Assembly: GCA_001600175.1 (NCBI GenBank)
Contig: BCJC01000006.1
Coordinates: forward strand, 635,968-699,967
Reading direction: 5' to 3'
Origin: Erythrobasidium yunnanense
Lineage: Eukaryota; Basidiomycota; Cystobasidiomycetes; Erythrobasidiales; Erythrobasidiaceae
DNA length: 64,000 nucleotides
The number at the start of each line of letters is the position of its first letter. Positions within the stretch are counted from its first letter, which is position 1. Position numbers and translations under genes: made by a program. This document shows positions 40,313 through 53,425 of the stretch, in pieces. The notes under the pieces are model-generated. The model was not told where the DNA came from, ran no database searches, and was given only the letters and a program-made list of their open reading frames with translations.

Positions 40313-41605
40313 ATGGATCTGCAGAAGGAACATCGTGAAATCATTGCAAAGACGTCTCTGGATTCGCTGCCCGATGAAACCCTACAATATATAGTCGAGC
40401 TGGTCGGCGGTCCTATATCCTACAGCGAATCCGGTCGCAGTTACTCCAGGCAATGGAATTGCAGTTCGCACCTCCGCAACCTTCGTTGCGTCAACAGGCG
40501 CCTGGGTCATCTCGCAGGGCTGGAGCTATATCGCACTCCAAATACATTGATAGCGGCCGAGGGGCCTTTGTCTATCAAGCATCAGCGCATTCTCGATCAC
40601 GGGCCAGTCACTCATGTCGCCAAAAACCTAAGTCTGGCCGGAACGGCCACTTTCTTCGCTGGGCTGTTCGAAAGTCGCTTCCTCGATCTTATCTCTTTGG
40701 CCCTGGTCTTCCAGAGAAATGCTGTCGGCATTGTAGATGTCGCAAACGACCCGCCTTGCGTATTCGACCCGACAGCCCTTACTTCTCTTCGCAACGCCTT
40801 ACAAAGTCTCCCTCTGCGCGAACTCCGCATCCATTTTCAAGGTGTTATCCATGCATCCACATACGAGCACTTCCAGCTACTATCCCTTGCCGCCGGTCAT
40901 CCTACCCTGGGACACCTTGCTATGGGCAGACCACCCGTTGCCAGCGTCTCGGTGGCAGAAGAAGGCTCTGGCTCTACGAGGACCCCTTCGGATACATATA
41001 TCACGTCACTGGCGGTCCGTTGTCACGAGCTGGACGTCGAGAATATCCGAAAAGCCTTAGGGAGCCTGCCTTATTTGTCGAAACTTTCCATCGATTGTCG
41101 AAAAGAATTAGGCAACCCTACGCGGACTACGACCGCTCTCACTTCTGGTGTCAGTCACAGCATTTCCTACCTAGAGCTCGCGGTGGACAGCGTCGAGCCT
41201 GAACTTTGGCAGTCACTGGCCAGCTTTCCCAACCTAGCGAGCTTGACATTGCGGTCCTTCCCTTCGTCGGGTGCCGGTAGGAGATTGGATCTTGGGGATG
41301 CTTGTTTACCAAATTTGAAGGAAATTACCCTCGACGCCTCGATAACTGTTGATAACGCAATCCTCGAGCAAATCGTACAAAGACGACGTCTTCCTAGCTT
41401 GGCTAGTCTCTACCTCCATTTCACTGCAATCCGGCTCTATCGATTCGAAAGAGAGGCGGCTCGCCTGTTCTTTTCGCTGTACGACGGGCTTCAGGCATCG
41501 GATAGTGGTGTGGTGATTCGCCCTGCTGGCATCAGAAGAACCATAGTATACATGTTAAAGACTATGGAGGAGAGACTAGGCCTGAGGCCGGAAGATCAGT
41601 CTTAG
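40313..41605 (+). CDS. F-box/LRR-like protein, tandem paralogue 5
   Basis: Single exon, 430 residues from ATG 40313 (MDLQKEHREIIAKTSLDSL); the open frame reaches 40154 but only through a TTG. F-box: SLDSLPDETLQYIVELVGG and LRNLRCVNRRLGHLAGLELY. Body landmarks are SLAGTATFFAGLFESRFLDL, SLAAGHPTLGHLAM, LPYLSKLSIDCRK, FPNLASLTLRSF, LPNLKEITLD and LPSLASLYLHF. The tail motif is VVIRPAGIRRTIVYMLKTM. It ends the array; RPT2 follows 330 bases downstream on the same strand. Confidence 0.8.
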   Translation: MDLQKEHREIIAKTSLDSLPDETLQYIVELVGGPISYSESGRSYSRQWNCSSHLRNLRCVNRRLGHLAGLELYRTPNTLIAAEGPLSIKHQRILDHGPVTHVAKNLSLAGTATFFAGLFESRFLDLISLALVFQRNAVGIVDVANDPPCVFDPTALTSLRNALQSLPLRELRIHFQGVIHASTYEHFQLLSLAAGHPTLGHLAMGRPPVASVSVAEEGSGSTRTPSDTYITSLAVRCHELDVENIRKALGSLPYLSKLSIDCRKELGNPTRTTTALTSGVSHSISYLELAVDSVEPELWQSLASFPNLASLTLRSFPSSGAGRRLDLGDACLPNLKEITLDASITVDNAILEQIVQRRRLPSLASLYLHFTAIRLYRFEREAARLFFSLYDGLQASDSGVVIRPAGIRRTIVYMLKTMEERLGLRPEDQS

Positions 41606-41935
41606 GTACGAAGTATGGAAGCCTGCAGGGTCCAAGGGATCACAAGAAACGTCAGTACCCTAATGCACTCGTATCACCGACAGGTACTCTCATATAGTCT
41701 TGGACTAGGGCAGTCATTATAGACGTATTGGAGTTGTAACTACCTTCTTGACATGTCGGCAGCGATGCTAGGACTTATTCGCATAAGAGTCACTGCCAAT
41801 TCTGTTTCTAGAGTGTTAGAAGTGTAAGACTCTTGAAATCGAGGCTAGTCAGCGTAACGTAAACACCAGACCCAGTCTGGCCGCGTCATTTCTGTACCTT
41901 TCGCTTTCGCCAACAACTTCGCTACTTGCCTCAAA
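41606..41935. other. Spacer and RPT2 promoter
   Basis: 330 bases between the F-box array and RPT2. Presumably the RPT2 promoter and leader; no individual element identified. Confidence 0.4.
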
Positions 41936-43559
<1,624 letters not shown>

Positions 43560-43915
43560 AGGTTGTTTTGTTCGGTTTTCGGCATGAAATGCTGTGCAAG
43601 CAGTTTTTGTGACGTGACAAGCGCTGTTTCTGCTTGTACCTATTCGCGAGCTTCACTTTCTTCGCTGATAGAAGACACCTGCAACATACATCTTCAGCGT
43701 ATTGCTGCAATTCAACCTTGTACTCCGGCTGCAAGTGCGACTGGGACTTGGCGGTGACAAATCAGCAGGAAACCATCGAAATCGCAGCCAGAAAGCAACA
43801 GCAAGCAGATATTTGTGCAAACATATACTAGTAGAAAGCTCGCGAGCTTGAACGGATCCGGAATACCTACTTCACGGGTTCTCGGGTTTCGGCTGGTCGC
43901 ATAAAGCAGCAAAAC
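43560..43915. other. Intergenic spacer
   Basis: 356 bases between RPT2 and the HUA1-like gene, both plus strand. No element assigned. Confidence 0.4.
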
Positions 43916-45207
43916 ATGGCATCGACTTCGCAGAGCATTCGCAGCAACACCCACAATGTAGCTTCCAACGACGACTCGTTCGCCGAGGCAGAACCTCCAC
44001 CCGCATATTCCGCGATTGCAACCGGCGATAGCACTACCCTTGAAGCGAACTATAGCAGACCTTACGAGGTACAAGATAGTGGAGCTTTCAGCCAACCTTC
44101 TCATCCTCCTCCTTCTTCCTCTACTTCTCATAGCAATGCCTTCCAACAGCCTGCCGGTCCTCCGCATAATGGCCAAGCGCAAAGTGCTGCGCCTGCACCA
44201 CCTCCTAGACATCCTTCTCATATTCAGCAACAACCGACGGGCAACCCTACGCCGCATATAGACGGGGTATCGTCCTTCAACAGACCGGCGCTTCCGAATC
44301 AGCCGCCTGCTCATATACAACCTCCGCGGCCGCCTGCACAAGCACAGCGATACTCTCCCACTGTAATGCCGAGTAGTGGTCAGGCCCTGCTGCATAGGGG
44401 CAGAATATTAGTTTATGCAGACGGTTTCGTCTGTCCGAAGTGCCGTGAGTAGGCCTCCAGCAGCTTCATACCTGTGTCATTGACTATGATACTTCAGATA
44501 ACACAGGATACAAGGCCTATGATCCTTCGGCACCTCATATGCGGGTACGCCATAAACACTCGCCGTTTTGCTCGCAGAATGCTAATTTCGACTGTGACAT
44601 GTACATAGTGTTGGGACAAGTACGGAAAAGTCTATACATCTGCTCTGCAACATTCTCCCAATTTCAACTTCTCCAACCCACATCTTCAGAAACCACTGCC
44701 GAATACTCGACCTCCTCCGCAACCACATTATCAGCAACAGCAGCAACAGCACCCAGGATACTACGTAGCAGGACAGCAACAGCCTCATCCGCCGATACCA
44801 CAGCAGCAGCCAGGTCATTACCCTGGGCAGCAATGGCGCCAACAAGCTCCGCAACAGTATTCGCCGCACTTCGGTGTGTATCAATCATATAGTGCACCAG
44901 TGCCACAAACAGTCTTTGGTGGACCGCCGCCAGGCGCGTTGGTGGTACAGCCTGGTGATCCGAGGATCGGAGGTCAGTATAATCAGCAGCTAGTTGGAGG
45001 ATTGTAGTCCTGACTTACTTTCCATACACAGGGAGACTATGTTATAACTGTGATGGAAGGGGTGAAACGCTCGGTGGCGGCCTCTTCTTTCTGGATTATC
45101 AGCAGTGCTCCGCGTGCAGAGGTGTGCTTGCTCCCTGCTGGCTAGACAAGACAAGACAAGACGCTAACTCACTTAATCTTGATGAAGGTACTGGCCGCCT
45201 TTTCTGA
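43916..45207 (+). CDS. HUA1: HUA1-like Pro/Gln-rich protein with zinc-ribbon CxxC motifs
   Basis: Starts MASTSQSIRSNTHNV. The first 170 residues are Pro/Gln/Ser-rich with a PPPAYSA (PY-like) motif that could bind WW-domain ubiquitin ligases such as Rsp5. After RGRILVYADGFVCPKC an intron splits the motif; it continues HNTGYKAYDPSAP, then RCWDKYG. A second Pro/Gln/Tyr-rich part comes next (QQQQQQHPGYY). The C-terminus has YNCDGRGETLGGGLFF and CSACRGTGRLF, stop at 45205-45207. Paired CxxC with GxG spacing and the order of segments match yeast Hua1, linked to actin patches/endocytosis. The last intron contains a short (ACAAG)n-type repeat near 45145-45163. Confidence 0.75.
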
Positions 45208-45422
45208 GCGCACATCCGCCGCTTTGTTTGGCATTATAAGCCAACCCGCATCGAGGCAGTAGATGCGTGCAAAGTTTAAGCGAGACCTAAAGGAGCATCG
45301 ACAGCCGCTCGTAGCTACGCTGACATATATATGAGGCATACGATCTATTCTGAAGGCGCATCAAGGTCGGGTATAGCAAAACAACGAAGAACATGCAGGT
45401 CGGACTCGACACCGCCTACAGA

Positions 45423-46041
45423 CTAGGCATAAGCTGTGATCTGGAAGAGCTGTGGAAACGTTCATGAGTCAGCCAAACTCTTTTCGATGGTGCTGGAATC
45501 CTACCTGGTCTGCCGTCGGCTTGAACAGAGAGCAATCGCGCTTCTGCAGCCAGCGACCCTCTGCATCTCTTCCGACACAGTTGTTTTCTACTGTATCACC
45601 ATGGTAGATGGAGCATAGAGAGCTGCCTTCGGAAACGCCAGACCCTTTGGCGCACCTGAAATTCCAAACTCGTTCTGCAGCGGGCCACCCTGTAAGGCAG
45701 TTAGCTGAATAACCGACTGTGCCGTCGTTGGGATTCCATCCCATGCATCCATTACCACCGTCTATGTCGACGTTGTGGATCAGAAACCCAGTCCCCTCGC
45801 GGCCAAGCTTGGCCCCTCTGACAAAGATACTTGGGTTGATGGCCAGATTAGCATTGGCCGTAGGAATGGTGGTAACAGCATGCATGGTGTAGATCGATCC
45901 GTCCTTGAAGCGGTCATCGGCGACTTCGAAAAGCGTCAAATCTCTGACTTCTCGGGCTTGAAGATTGCTGGTCTCGACAGGCATGGCGGCGCCAAAGATA
46001 GTGCCAGTGACCAGTGCAGCAGCAGCGTATCTGTATAGCAT
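45423..46041 (-). CDS. Small secreted protein, family A member 1
   Basis: Starts MLYRYAAAALVTGTIFGAAM (signal peptide) followed by a short propeptide-like stretch (QAREVRDLTLFEV). The mature part has spaced Cys (NGCMGWNPNDGTVGY, ANCLTGW, VWNFRCAKG, SLCSIYHGDT, NNCVGRDAEGRWLQKRDCS). A last intron GTAGGA...CACAG joins ADQ to LFQITAYA and a stop at 45425-45423, exactly as in member 2. About 190 residues. No known domain recognised. Size, secretion signal and tandem duplication fit effector-type or surface proteins, but function is unknown. Confidence 0.75.
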
Positions 46042-46665
46042 GCTGAGATCCGGATTTAGGGTGCTTTGTGATCGAATGTGGTATGTGTGTGCGCGGCGGT
46101 GTCGCTGCTGTTGGTCTAAAGCGAATGAGTTGTGCAGAATGAAGAGAGAGGAAGGCCCATCGATATAGCGGTTTTATCTGTCAGTATTTGGCTCAGGTAC
46201 AAAGGTATGTCACGAAAAGCTAACGGCCCATACAAGCGGACTAGCACCTTCAAGCGCTGAGAACGTCGCACGCTTTTGTGACAGTTCCGCTGTTTGAGCT
46301 CGATTCAGAGAAGCTCGACAGCCGGATGACCTTTTACGAGATCTTGACAGGTTTGGAAGAAAGCCGTGAAGATGGTTGCTTAGCAGATCGGAAGCCATGC
46401 AGACGTGTTTGAGGATGGGATATTTATATTAGCTGCGGCATTCATAGAGAGGAGTATTTTGCCATTGACCGAAACACTCTACGCGGAAAAGCCTTTCGGG
46501 TGACTACTTCAAGGCTGGAGGTCGAAAGCCAGCGATCAGTAGCTAAACAAGAAGAACGTGTTCCTCGCGGAAGGGAGGGGAATACACTGATATGTTCGTT
46601 TATTGATCGTAGCAAAGGGGTATATAGGCTGACGAAGATAAACGAAGAAGAATACTGCCAGAAGA
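46042..46665. other. Spacer between secreted-protein genes
   Basis: About 620 bases upstream of family A member 1. Short frames only; presumably its promoter plus the 3' end of member 2. Confidence 0.4.
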
Positions 46666-47276
46666 TCAGGCATAAGCGGCGATCTGGAAGAGCTGTGACA
46701 CCTCTTCGTCAGCCTATGGCTGCTGTTCAGCCCCTTTGGCACGCAACCCACCTGGTCTTTGCTTGGATTCGTAATACTGCAATCCTTCTTCTGGGTCCAC
46801 TTTCCAGCGTCACCTCTTGAAATGCATGACTTCTCTGCAGTATCGCCCCTATATAGTGAGCATACTGCACTCCCACCGACAGTTCCAAAGCTGTTCCAGC
46901 ACCTGATATTCCATACTCGTTGGGATACAGACCATCCTGCTTTGCAGTCCGGATTAAAGCCAATAGAACCATCGCCGTCATTCCATCCAACACATCCTCT
47001 ATCTTTCAGGATCACATTGTAGCCGGTACCTTCTTTCTTCAAACTGAGTCCCATGACATAGATGGCGGGATCGACAGCTAGCGTAGCATCGGCAGTCGGT
47101 AATTGTGAGATAGCGTATGTGAGGTATGTTGACGTCTCCTTGAAGTAACCGTCGTTCAACTTGTACAGCGTTAAATCCCTGACCTCTCGGGTTTGAAGAT
47201 CGCTGGATTGGACAGGAATGGCGCTAATCAAGAGAGCGCCTGTGGCTAGTGCAGCACCGATGTATCTGTAGAGCAT
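46666..47276 (-). CDS. Small secreted protein, family A member 2
   Basis: Paralogue of the 45423-46041 gene. Starts MLYRYIGAALATGALLISAI (signal peptide), then QTREVRDLTLYKL. It shares the Cys-spaced core (RGCVGWNDGDGSIGF, DCKAGW, VWNIRCWNS, AVCSLYRGDT, KSCISRGDAGKW). With the same final intron (GTGGGT...CACAG) it ends DQ-LFQIAAYA, stop 46668-46666. Reading through that intron would give a longer hydrophobic tail, but conservation of the spliced end in both paralogues argues for splicing. Function unknown. Confidence 0.75.
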
Positions 47277-47670
47277 AATGGTTTGTCGACAGAAATTCTG
47301 GTCTGAACTCCGGTTTGGGTGTGTGTTACGCAGAAAGCTACCAGAGCTGTTGTCGGCGTGAAGTGAGTGTGGTGAATAGTCAGTCGTGCTGAAGGAGAGC
47401 GAAAGGAGGGGTAGTTAGTATGCTGGCATACCTGTCATCAGCCTTTGTTTGCCTGTATCTAAGGGAACATACTGAAAAGTAAGCAATCCGTTAAGATCGG
47501 GTTTCGACCTTCGACACCTGAGACAGTGAATACTTCGCAGCTCGTAAAGCGCCTCTGCTAGCTCAGAGGAGTTAGCTGACAATGGCACAGAAGATTGATC
47601 GGATAACAAACATTAACGAGCTGACCTTGAAAGAGACAGAAGAGCCGCTGGAGTACAAATATTCGAAATA
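47277..47670. other. Spacer between secreted families A and B
   Basis: About 390 bases; upstream region of family A member 2 and downstream region of family B member 1. Nothing else recognised. Confidence 0.4.
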
Positions 47671-48632
47671 TCACGAGCAGAAGCCTTCGACGGCACCGCA
47701 TCGCTCCTTGCAGAGACCGGACTGATGATTGAACCAGACCCTCAAGCGCATATTTGTGTGAGGATACTCCACTACATACTTGGCCATTGTGTACGTGCCC
47801 TCCCAAAGGTACCCCTCTACTTCTGAGTTGGGTACATCTGTTGAGCCCGGAAAGAAGCGGCTCGCAGCTCGTATGCTGGCAGCTATATCGCCGCCGAGTG
47901 TTCCTGAAGTCAAGCGTCAGCCATCACTCGATTCGCATAAGGTAATGTTCCTGACCAAACTCCTTGACTTCGTTGGCCTCCATCGCTTTATCGACGTAGC
48001 TGAAAGCGATGTCAGCGCTGAAGAGGAAGCAGACTCGGATGCTTACAGATCGAATCGACATGTACCAAAGTCTGTCGAGATGGGTACACATGTACCATCC
48101 TTCTTCTTCACACTGAAATCCAAAGGTGCACGCTGAGGGACCTGTCAGACCTGATCAAACGCTCTGTACACGGCCTTACCTGACCCGCTCCAGCGCGCCA
48201 GCGTATTAAAACGCTCTCAGCATCTTTGGTGCTGTCTTCGATCTGCTTGGCTAGGCCTATACAATCGTTCTGGACTAGGAGATCAGCTCAGGCGGGGAGA
48301 GCCTTGCTGTTTACTTACTACACCGGGAGAGCATGTCTTCACGGGCTGGCCGTGAGCATCGTTATCCACCCAGGACGCAAAGCAGAACGTTTGGCCAGAT
48401 TCAAGGAGAGCGTGCTTGCCTTCACCGCAGCCCGCGGGTGGCGCTCTCGGACTAAGTTGTTGCAAATTAGAGGAAGTTCCATACCGAAAGCTGAAGCAGT
48501 GACTGACCTGATGTAAGCACCATTCTTGAAGGTCCAGCATTCACCGCGCTTGCTCAACTGACCGGACTGGCCGGCAGCGATCAGTGTTGGAGGGTGGATA
48601 ATAGCGGGCAGGATCATATATATGACTCGCAT
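47671..48632 (-). CDS. Small secreted protein, family B member 1
   Basis: Starts MRVIYMILPAIIHPPTLIAA (signal peptide), then GECWTFKNGAYI. Spliced exons give CGEGKHALLESGQTFCFASW, then NDCIGLAKQIEDSTKDAES, FGTCRFDLYVD, and the final exon LGGDIAASIRAASRFFPGS, ending GLCKERCGAVEGFCS. Around five introns. It shares the Cys layout and the blocks DC.(A/G)LA..I, TCRF(D/N)LYVD and R.A..FFPGS with members 2 and 3. No known domain recognised with confidence; the DC...W...C.F layout is faintly like Hce2/Ecp2 secreted effectors. Secretion is well supported; function is not. Confidence 0.65.
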
Positions 48633-48993
48633 GATTCTGTTTGTGTTGCTTGTGTATTGGAGATGAATATAGCTGCAGAAATTAGGATCCAGCTGTACCT
48701 GGGAGACTTTGTTATGTGTAAGCGGTCAACACACAGAGCGGTTCAGATACGAAACCTTTGCGCTCAAGAGGATATGTTCCGCAGACACTCAAACGGGACT
48801 GCGGATGTGACTATGCCGATCACGGGCCGCAGGCGGTTTTATGACGGTATGCAGACGGGCCTGGATGATGCCACTCGATGTAGACTAACAGGGAGTGAAC
48901 GGAGAAGACTGTGTTTCACATTCATCGACAGAGATGTAGGCGAGTCATACAGGCAATCGAGGCAGGTCCAGATCTGAGTATAGGGGAAGGGGT
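48633..48993. other. Spacer upstream of family B member 1
   Basis: About 360 bases; presumed promoter. Nothing else recognised. Confidence 0.4.
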
Positions 48994-49985
48994 CTAGGAG
49001 CAGTAGCCTGTAAAGCGCCCACGTTTTTCCTTGCAAGAAGCATGAGCTGGGTCCAACCAGATTCTAGCTGAAAGTGCTGTAATGGGAGCTGTAGTTTCGA
49101 AGGTTCCATCTGGCTTATGTCCACCTGCGCAGATGCAACTTCAACTTCATTGTTGGGAGCGTTCGCGTCCGAGCCTGGAAAGAAAGCCCCGCTACTCTTT
49201 ATAGCTCTGGCGAGTTCGCCTCGGAAAGTGCCTGAAAACGAAGTGAAGGATTGGGAGGCCTGACATTAGCAGAAACTCATCGAGTACGAGGACAAGCAAA
49301 CGTACGCCAAGCTTTGGGTCCGTTGACAGCAGGTGGAGCGTCGACATAACTGTCAGGAAGATCAGCGACTCGGACCAAAATGTCTCCAGGCATAGTGCGG
49401 GACTTACAAGTTGAATCGACAAGTTCCGTAAACGGTATTGAGTTTCTGACACGGGCTGTCATCATTGCTGCTCCAAATCGCTAAGGGAGTGTGCTATGAA
49501 CAGATATGAGTCTCGGATGTTTGGACCAAGGCGAGACGCTTACCTTGCCAGAACCACTCTCCCACTTTATTACGAGTTGCTCGTTCGCATGAGCATCTTT
49601 AGCGATCGCGTCGGCCAGAGCTCGACAATCGTCCTGTCAGCGCCACGATAGGTAAGCCTGGCTGCGCATGTTCATGACGGCCGACCCACTGCCACTGGCA
49701 TGCACTCTTTCAGTACCTCGCCTCCCACATAATTACGCCAGGGGGCAAAGCATGACTGCTGTCCTCCATCACTCCACCCATACGTCCCTTCGGGGCATTG
49801 GGCAGTATTGGACCTGGGACTTCTTTGGACGTCAAAGGAATGCATAAACGGAAAAGGCTAAACCCTCACCTGATGAAGTCTGCCGCAACGAGACAGCTGT
49901 TGTCTGCCCGGTCCCCATTGATGTGGCTGTTACTGAGATGCAGAATGAGAATGCCAAAGAAGGCCGTGGAACTCTGATGTCGCAT
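48994..49985 (-). CDS. Small secreted protein, family B member 2 (possibly degraded)
   Basis: Starts MRHQSSTAFFGILILHLSNS (signal-peptide-like). Conserved family blocks are AQCPEGTYGWSDGGQQSCFA, DDCRALADAIAKDAHANEQL, IKWESGSGK, YGTCRFNLYVD, GELARAIKSSGAFFPGSDAN and ALSARIWLDPAHASCKEK. Closest to member 3 (DDCRALADAIAKD and the FFPGSD.NAPNNE block nearly identical). By eye, one place in its C-terminal third does not keep a single frame under simple splicing, so the gene may be non-functional or the exon model incomplete. Function unknown. Confidence 0.5.
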
Positions 49986-50520
49986 CCTGATGTGGTTGTG
50001 AGAGTGTGATATAGGGGAGGAAGAGCGCCGCTGTATTGTTAGAAGCGTATGTAGTGTTCAGTGGTAGAACGAAAGCCAGGACTTTCAGTTTCGCGAAGTT
50101 TATGGAATAACGGAGAGACAGCCCGCTTCAAAGGCAGTAACAAACAATACATTCGTTTCCGATCCAATTTGGCATATAAAGGTGCCGGGCGGCTGGCGGA
50201 TCCTTTGGGCTCAGCCAGATGGGAGCAAAGGAGGAAAGGAGGGCTGCTCTGGAAGTAAAGCGAGATACTGTGTGACTTGGCGTAGGACCTTAATATCTGC
50301 GAGGTCTGCAGCGTTTACCATATGCTGTGTGAAGTGTCGGTACAGCTGGGATGTGATCTGAGGCGATGGATCGGGATGCGGAGGAAGGCCTGAGATGTAA
50401 GGCATATTAACAGTGAACCTTCAAAGAATGCTACATGGGGTAAGAGTCGCTGAGGCATACAGGCTTGAAGAAAGCCCTTCAAGTCCAGTCAGGGTCCAAA
50501 GGAAGACGGAAAGCAGATTC
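49986..50520. other. Spacer between family B members 2 and 3
   Basis: About 535 bases with only short frames. No element assigned. Confidence 0.4.
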
Positions 50521-51464
50521 TCAATAGCAGTAACCATCAATCTTGCCACATTTATCCTTGCACGATGCGTGGGCTGGGTCCAGCCAAATCCGGGCCTTAA
50601 GGGCATTGTTCAAGCCTGTGCTGGAGTAGGTTTGCCCATCATCTGAGACATAAGTGCCATCGAAGACACGAAGTTCCAATTCGTTGTTGGGTGCGTTGCT
50701 GTCGCTTCCAGGGAAGTAGGCAGCTGAAGCTCGAATGCCGCTTGCCAGGTCTCCGCGAGGAACGCCTTGTATACAGGTAATACGATCAGTTCCTCCGATT
50801 CAAAAGTAGTGAACGATACGTTGTGCGAACTTACGCCAGTTCTTCTTCCCATTCTCAGCCGGTACGTTATCGACGTAGCTGGAAAAGGACCATCAGCGTA
50901 CTGTCAGGCCGGCAGACATGCATAACGGGATGACGTACAAATTGAAGCGACAAGTTTCATGCGCTGTATGTAGCTTCTTGCATTCCGTGTCGTCATTACT
51001 AGTCCAGATCGCCAGGGGCGTGTTCTGCAGAGAGGTAGCTGTCAAAAAGCTATCAAGTACAGTGACCAGCATTCTCTTACCTTGCCTGAACCTGTCTCCC
51101 ACTTGATCACAAGCTGCTCCTTCTTGTGAGTATCTTTGGCAATGGCGTCCGCCAGAGCTCTGCAATCATCCTGAGAGCGTCATATTTCAGCGGACGTAGC
51201 CACGTGCAGCTCGTAATATAGCCTACTTACAGGATTTGGCATGCATTGCTTCTGCTGCTCGTCCCCAGCATAGTCTCGCCAGGATGCGGCGCACGTGGTG
51301 ATTCCATCGCTCTTCACGGCATACAGACCTTGCCCGCAGGTTTCGGTATTCGACCGGGGACTGATCCAATCGCCGGAGGTCCAGCATGAATCATCTCCCG
51401 TCACTATCGATGTTTGCTGAAGGAGGAGAGTGCCTAGCAAGGCGGATATAGTGCTGGATTTCAT
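50521..51464 (-). CDS. Small secreted protein, family B member 3
   Basis: Starts at ATG 51464, MKSSTISALLGTLLLQQTSI, a signal peptide ending near IVTG; the frame is open upstream but without a better ATG. Mature part: DDSCWTSGDWISPRSNTETC, GQGLYAVKSDGITTCAASW, DCRALADAIAKDTHKKEQLV, IKWETGSGKNTPLAIWTSND, HETCRFNLYVDNVPAENG, and the C-terminal exon RGDLASGIRASAAYFPGSDS, ending CKDKCGKIDGYCY. About four introns. The best-preserved member of family B. No recognised domain; extracellular location is the only firm inference. Confidence 0.7.
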
Positions 51465-51699
51465 AGGTAGTGATTGCTGGCTGCGATATGAAGTATTGGT
51501 ATGCAGGAAAGAGACGCATACTCTGGTAGGGTAGGTAGTAAGCAGAGGTAGCGTGACGGGCAGAAGAAAGGGAAAGCCATCCAGTGCAGTCAATTATTCG
51601 GATGTACGCCATGGCAGTAATGGATCAATTGGGCGGAAGGAAAGCGGTTAATAGAAATTGGCAACTCGGTGAGAGAACCGAATTTCTCGTAGATTTGCG

Positions 51700-52621
<922 letters not shown>

Positions 52622-53382
52622 ATGCCTGCATACGAAGACAGTCTACCGCCTTTACGCATAGAGCCGCCGCAAGCTGTCGATTCTGTGGTCATCTTCTGCC
52701 ATGGATTAGGGGACGAAGGGTCAAGTAGGCAATACAGCCTTTGCGCAGCTCGGTCCACGCTGACCTGATTATGCCAGGCTACCGCAATCTAGCTGAACAG
52801 ATCCACAAAGCCGGCAAACTGCAATCTACGCGCTTCATCTTCCCCACAGCCGACTTTGACAAAGATGCAAGCGAACGCGCCTGGTATCCACCTCAAAGTG
52901 TCTCAATAGACGAGGATCTGAACGGCGAAGTCGACGGCTTTCTCCCTGCCCTGGACGTAGTTGACAGCCTGATAGAAGAGGAAGTCAAGAATGGCATACC
53001 ACGAAGCCGTGTAATCCTCGGAGGCTTTTCACAAGGTGGTGCAGTCACCGCTTTATGGGCTATACTTCGACAGAAGCGCATGGAAGATCGGCTCGCAGGC
53101 CTCATTCTTACCGCGACCTACGTGCCTCTCCGGGGAAAGTACAAGGACCTCATCGCCAATCGCGAATGCGTTAAAGACCAGCCTCTCTTCATTCTACATG
53201 GTCAGAACGACACGCTCCTCCCGCTATGGGTAGCGATGAAGGGCAAGCCGGTGCTGGAAGAAGCTGGATTCGAGGTAAACTATGTGACTATCCCAGGCAT
53301 GAGACATGATATCCCAGGATCTGCGATCGGGTACTTCTGCATGTTCATAGAGAGCGTCTTCAGCGAACAAGCGGGAGAGTAG
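52622..53382 (+). CDS. APT1: Acyl-protein thioesterase 1-like serine hydrolase
   Basis: Alpha/beta hydrolase expected to remove palmitate from cytosolic proteins. Exons 52622-52724 and 52778-53382. Starts MPAYEDSLPPLRIEPPQAVD, with the oxyanion-side motif VIFCHGLGDEGS, RFIFPTA, nucleophile Ser in ILGGFSQGGAVT, catalytic Asp in FILHGQNDTLLP, and His in IPGMRHDIPG. Length 235 residues, normal for the family. The stop is 43 bases from the convergent ETR1 stop. The W.P...S...ED segment is longer than in yeast Apt1, so lysophospholipase-type substrates are possible too. Confidence 0.9.
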
Positions 53383-53425
53383 AAGGCTTAGTGACGAATC
53401 ATGGGTATATGTAGCACATTTGCAC

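Noticed and set aside
40453-41202. 249-codon plus-strand frame
   Set aside because: It is fully inside F-box paralogue 5 in another frame, whose conserved motifs fix the coding frame.
43712-44395. 227-codon Arg-rich frame on the minus strand
   Set aside because: It lies antisense to the Pro/Gln-rich part of the HUA1-like gene; composition (Arg/Leu/Met runs) is explained by reverse translation of CCN/CAR codons.
46536-46665. Longer hydrophobic C-terminus of secreted family A member 2
   Set aside because: It arises only by reading through the last intron; the paralogue supports splicing to the conserved LFQI.AYA end.
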